Positions 59,498-62,738 of a stretch of 62,738 nt of DNA are shown here, one piece after another. The notes beneath the pieces are model-generated. The model made no database searches and was not told the origin of the DNA. It was given only the letters and a program-made list of their open reading frames with translations. Origin of the DNA: Dirofilaria immitis (taxonomy: Eukaryota; Nematoda; Chromadorea; Rhabditida; Onchocercidae); contig JAKNDB010000090.1 of the NCBI GenBank assembly GCA_024305405.1, positions 1 to 62,738 on the forward strand. Reading direction: 5' to 3'. The position numbers were made by a program, and so were the translations under genes. Numbering within the stretch: the stretch's first letter is position 1; every line of letters begins with the position of its first letter.

Positions 59498-61135
59498 TTG
59501 AGAATTGCGACTGGTGGTTTTACGGAGGTTGCATATTTATTCCAAAGGCGCATACCGCTGATTTCTCTAGATACATCTGGTTAAGGTTGGTTGGATGCTT
59601 TATTAAAAGCAAATTTTTTTCGTTTTTTCTTATCCTTATTCATTTGCTGAGGTCAAAATTCTGAATATGAGATGATTAAATTATTTTTGAATCCTTCGAT
59701 ATCCTTCATAGTAATTGAAATATTGCATAATACTGAAATGCTTGGATAGAGAAGATCTGAAGTTTTGACAGAGTTAGTTTCATCATCCGCTTTGGAACAT
59801 CATATTACGCATCATCGTTGTTCTTAGTATCATTATCAACTACATTTGATTGGTGACAATTGCGCCAATTATTATTGAGTTAAGAATAAAAAGCACAATT
59901 AAGTGTTTGATCTGTGGAAAAATATAACTTAATGCAATGATCTTATTATTCGCTTCAAATTATTGTTAATAATTAATTCTCAGAAATAGATGCGTCATTG
60001 AAAACGCGATAGAACGGAAGAGGGTGATAGTAATGATTACTGAATATTTTTTTCTTTTCTAAAATCTTTAAAAATTTATTAATTCTCTAACATTCTTTTT
60101 CGTCGTTCTATAATTTAGTTCGATAATATTTCACTGCTGAACAGATTGCTCGTATAATGAAACAAATAAATTTCAATTCTCAGCAAAAAGCGAAATTAGA
60201 TTTTGTTTTCACATATTGCTCATGGTCTCGAATAGAATCGGTGGTACTCTCTGATATTTTTTCGATGAGAAGAAACCGTCCTCTATCTATCAATTATGTT
60301 GAACTCAGAGACACTTCTAATGAAACTCCGTAAGTCGATTATTGTATGCATCAGAAAGTGTATAAATTTCATGATAACTTGTAGGAAAATGATTGGAAAG
60401 AAACCGGATTTTAGGAAAGACATCGTAAAAAAATATCAAATCAATATAGCATAAGTATAAGTCATGTCAATTTTCATTATTATTTAATCATAATTTGAGC
60501 TACCTTGATACATACAGATCTATAATATTTTACGGTAGCAATGTTGAAGCATCAACGTTTCTTGTGAAAGCTAAAGATGAAAAAGAGCTGGGAGAAAAAA
60601 CTGTTGGAATGGAAGATTTCACTTATTTTTATTCTAATAATTTGCTTTCTTAGTTTAACTTTGTTGATTTCATTGACGTAAATTGATTATAACTATCAAT
60701 CAAATTGATGTTCAACAAAATCATTGTTATATCTACAATTAATTAATTTGTCAATTTTTATTAGTTACTTTGTGAACTTTTTTATTATCGTTCTAATTTA
60801 TGATTTGCGTTCATTCTTCCAATCATTTAATTTTACAGTATGGATTAGGTTTCCTCAAAAGCCATTATATTATCGCATTTCATTTCATGGAAAATGAGAC
60901 GCTAGCAACCAATGGAAATATATTTAGGTTTGGAAGGTTTAATTTTTTTTTGTTTTTAGTGCATCTCTTGAAATCTTATAATTTTATTTCCAGAGAGATA
61001 TTCGATATTGAGCTGCTTCCCATGCACATCCCTACAGAATGTGGTAATGTAATCGGTTTAGCTCATCGCAATTCTACGCTGAATTCTTTGAATGATGGCG
61101 AAATGTTTTCAACAATTGGATTCAAGAAATTTTGA
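59498..61135 (+). CDS. Unrecognised multi-exon gene, 3' end at 61,135
   Basis: Exon-like segments have good splice context. 59,498-59,585 follows TTTCCAG and contains CDWWFYGGCIFIPKAHTADF. 60,184-60,329 follows TTCTCAG, contains SMRRNRPLSINYVELRD and ends at GTAAGT. 60,518 to about 60,610-60,650 joins in phase (IIFYGSNVEASTFLVKAKDE). 60,839-60,927 follows TTTACAG (YGLGFLKSHYIIAFHF). After a 66-nt intron, 60,994-61,135 ends GEMFSTIGFKKF-stop. The join between the third and fourth segments is unclear. No family is recognised. Confidence 0.45.
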
Positions 61136-62738
61136 CGTCGCCGTGATTAAATTGAATTTTCCAAGTTGTTAATAAAAAATACTATGCAATTTTTTCCAGC
61201 AAATTATATCTAAAGAAATCACAGCTATTAGTCGGATTTGCTAGAAAGTAAGCCATAATATATCATAAATAAAATGGCAAAATTACAATACCTGGAAATT
61301 CGAAAACAGATTTATCGAAATATGCCGAAATGAACTAAGAAGCATTATAATATTATTGTTATAGTTTTTAAAATCTATGAACAATCCAAATTCTATTGCA
61401 CTTAAGAAAATATTAAATGAAATATCGAAAAAGAAAGCATGAAATAATAATAAAATGTCGACATTTAAAATCTAAATTTTAAAGATTCTAAAAGTTGGCT
61501 AGTTGGGGGAATAGGTGAAACATCTAGTGGAAATGTTGGAAGGTAAGGATGTATAATCTTATGAATATCATCGCAATCTAATTTGATTTTTAGATTTCAA
61601 ATTTAATTATCTGTATAAATCAATATCCATTTATTTAAAAATTCATTCTAAAAAATCGATTAGCTCGATTGATAATTTAATAGTCAGAATTAGGGTTTAT
61701 TGACAATGATACATTAAGTGGCAAAATATTCAAAAGTCATTTATTTCATAAAATAAACGGAACGAAGTTCGGAATTGAAATTTGAAATGATAGAAATCGA
61801 TTAATAGAAAGCTTTTAAAGGAATATTATTATCGTTACAACCATAAAAAAAAAGTGAGATGCGTTATCATTATTATTGCTATGTCTTTCTTTTTATCAGG
61901 TATATCATAAATTTTTTTCTTATTGTATTTTTAAAGAAAAATTTAATTGAATTTTAAAATATTTTCATTGTTCAATCTTTTTTCTTTCCAAATCTATCTT
62001 TGATCTATTACTAAATTTTCAATTTATTTGTTTTCGATTATTTCGAATTTTATTTTTTTCTAATCATATCCTTGAATCACCGAAAAAAAGATACTATATA
62101 GAAAATATTTAACTATCCGGAAAGACAATTCGAGAATAGTCAAATTATTCGATTGGATAATTCAAGATTGATCAAACTATTCGGTTGCATAATTCGATAG
62201 CGATTAAATTATTCGTTTGCATAATTCGGAAATGATTTTGTTAATTGATGAAAATATTTAAACATGCATCTTGTGATAGCTGAACACTTTTTATTATGAA
62301 CAGTTCAACATTATATACATAATTCATTTTTACTTTGACTGTGAAATTTAGCCGAAAAATTTTTTTCGTAATGTTAGTAAGGAATGGATTTCATAAAATT
62401 TAAATACGATGTTACATTAAAATGATAATTTCTATATTCTGGAATAAAACACCAGTACCAAGGTAGGACATAATATTTGATTAATTTCTATTTAATAATT
62501 GTAACAATTAATCTTTATTAATTGTTAAAATTATTTGAAATCATTTGATAAATATGTACAATATAATCGGGTGCATGCTGTGTGCGATACATTTTAATTA
62601 TAAAATAGAAAAACGAATAAATAAACTACTGAAGTTAATATAAATAAAAATTTCATGTTTTTTAAACATTCTTTAAAATAATCGAAAAAAAAGAAAAGTG
62701 AATGAATTCTAATTATTACGAACGATGTATGCAATTTC
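61136..62738. other. AT-rich 3' region, one possible exon
   Basis: A short G-rich segment near 61,500-61,544 (GGIGETSSGNVG) ends at GTAAGG and might be an exon of another gene. Otherwise nothing was seen except the minisatellite. Confidence 0.3.
62126..62232. repeat. 32-bp minisatellite, three to four units
   Basis: Units of the form ATAATTCGATAGCGATTAAA plus TTATTCGTTTGC recur with period 32 bp and about 20 percent differences. Confidence 0.85.

Overview
The window looks like AT-rich nuclear DNA of a nematode, most likely a spirurid/filarial-type worm. The supporting signs are a worm-type tyrosinase with ShK domains, short introns ending in TTTCAG or TTTTAG, acceptor-like sequence directly before start codons (fitting spliced-leader trans-splicing), and BEL/Pao retroelements with an env-like reading frame. 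No bacterial, phage or CRISPR features are present. Species assignment is inference.

The dominant structure is a very large inverted duplication. The left arm runs from base 1 (cut by the window edge) to about 19,235. The right arm runs from about 37,999 to at least 59,001 in reverse complement. An 18.8-kb unique spacer separates them. From the outside in, the left arm carries a decayed cluster of small secreted-protein copies, an ASPM homologue (minus strand), a CISD3-like double-CDGSH protein (plus), a class I aldolase (minus) and a ubiquitin-ribosomal protein S27a fusion (plus). The right arm has the same order mirrored, except that the aldolase is gone and a 5'-truncated BEL/Pao element stands in its place. 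The arms show two age strata. About 4.3 to 19.2 kb is nearly identical to its partner, while the outer 4.3 kb is clearly diverged. This suggests an old inverted duplication whose inner part was later homogenised, probably by gene conversion.

The spacer holds a 1.46-kb element with terminal inverted repeats that starts exactly at the palindrome junction. It is followed by an unrecognised multi-exon gene fragment, an old BEL relic on the minus strand, about 7.7 kb of gene-free AT-rich DNA with microsatellites and minisatellites, and a 12-exon secreted tyrosinase (plus). Beyond the right arm (59.0-62.7 kb) is another unrecognised multi-exon gene and a 32-bp minisatellite.

Nearly every gene carries one or more small frame breaks. 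Many sit in short A or T runs, and several occur in single-copy genes (tyrosinase, aldolase). Part of this may be uncorrected sequencing error and part real decay. In the duplicated genes the lesions are often complementary between arms: ubiquitin-S27a reads correctly only on the right, CISD3 only on the left, and each ASPM copy is broken at different places.

The genes are housekeeping or cuticle-type functions with no shared pathway: spindle pole, mitochondrial Fe-S protein, glycolysis, ubiquitin/ribosome and tyrosinase. What links them is the genome architecture.
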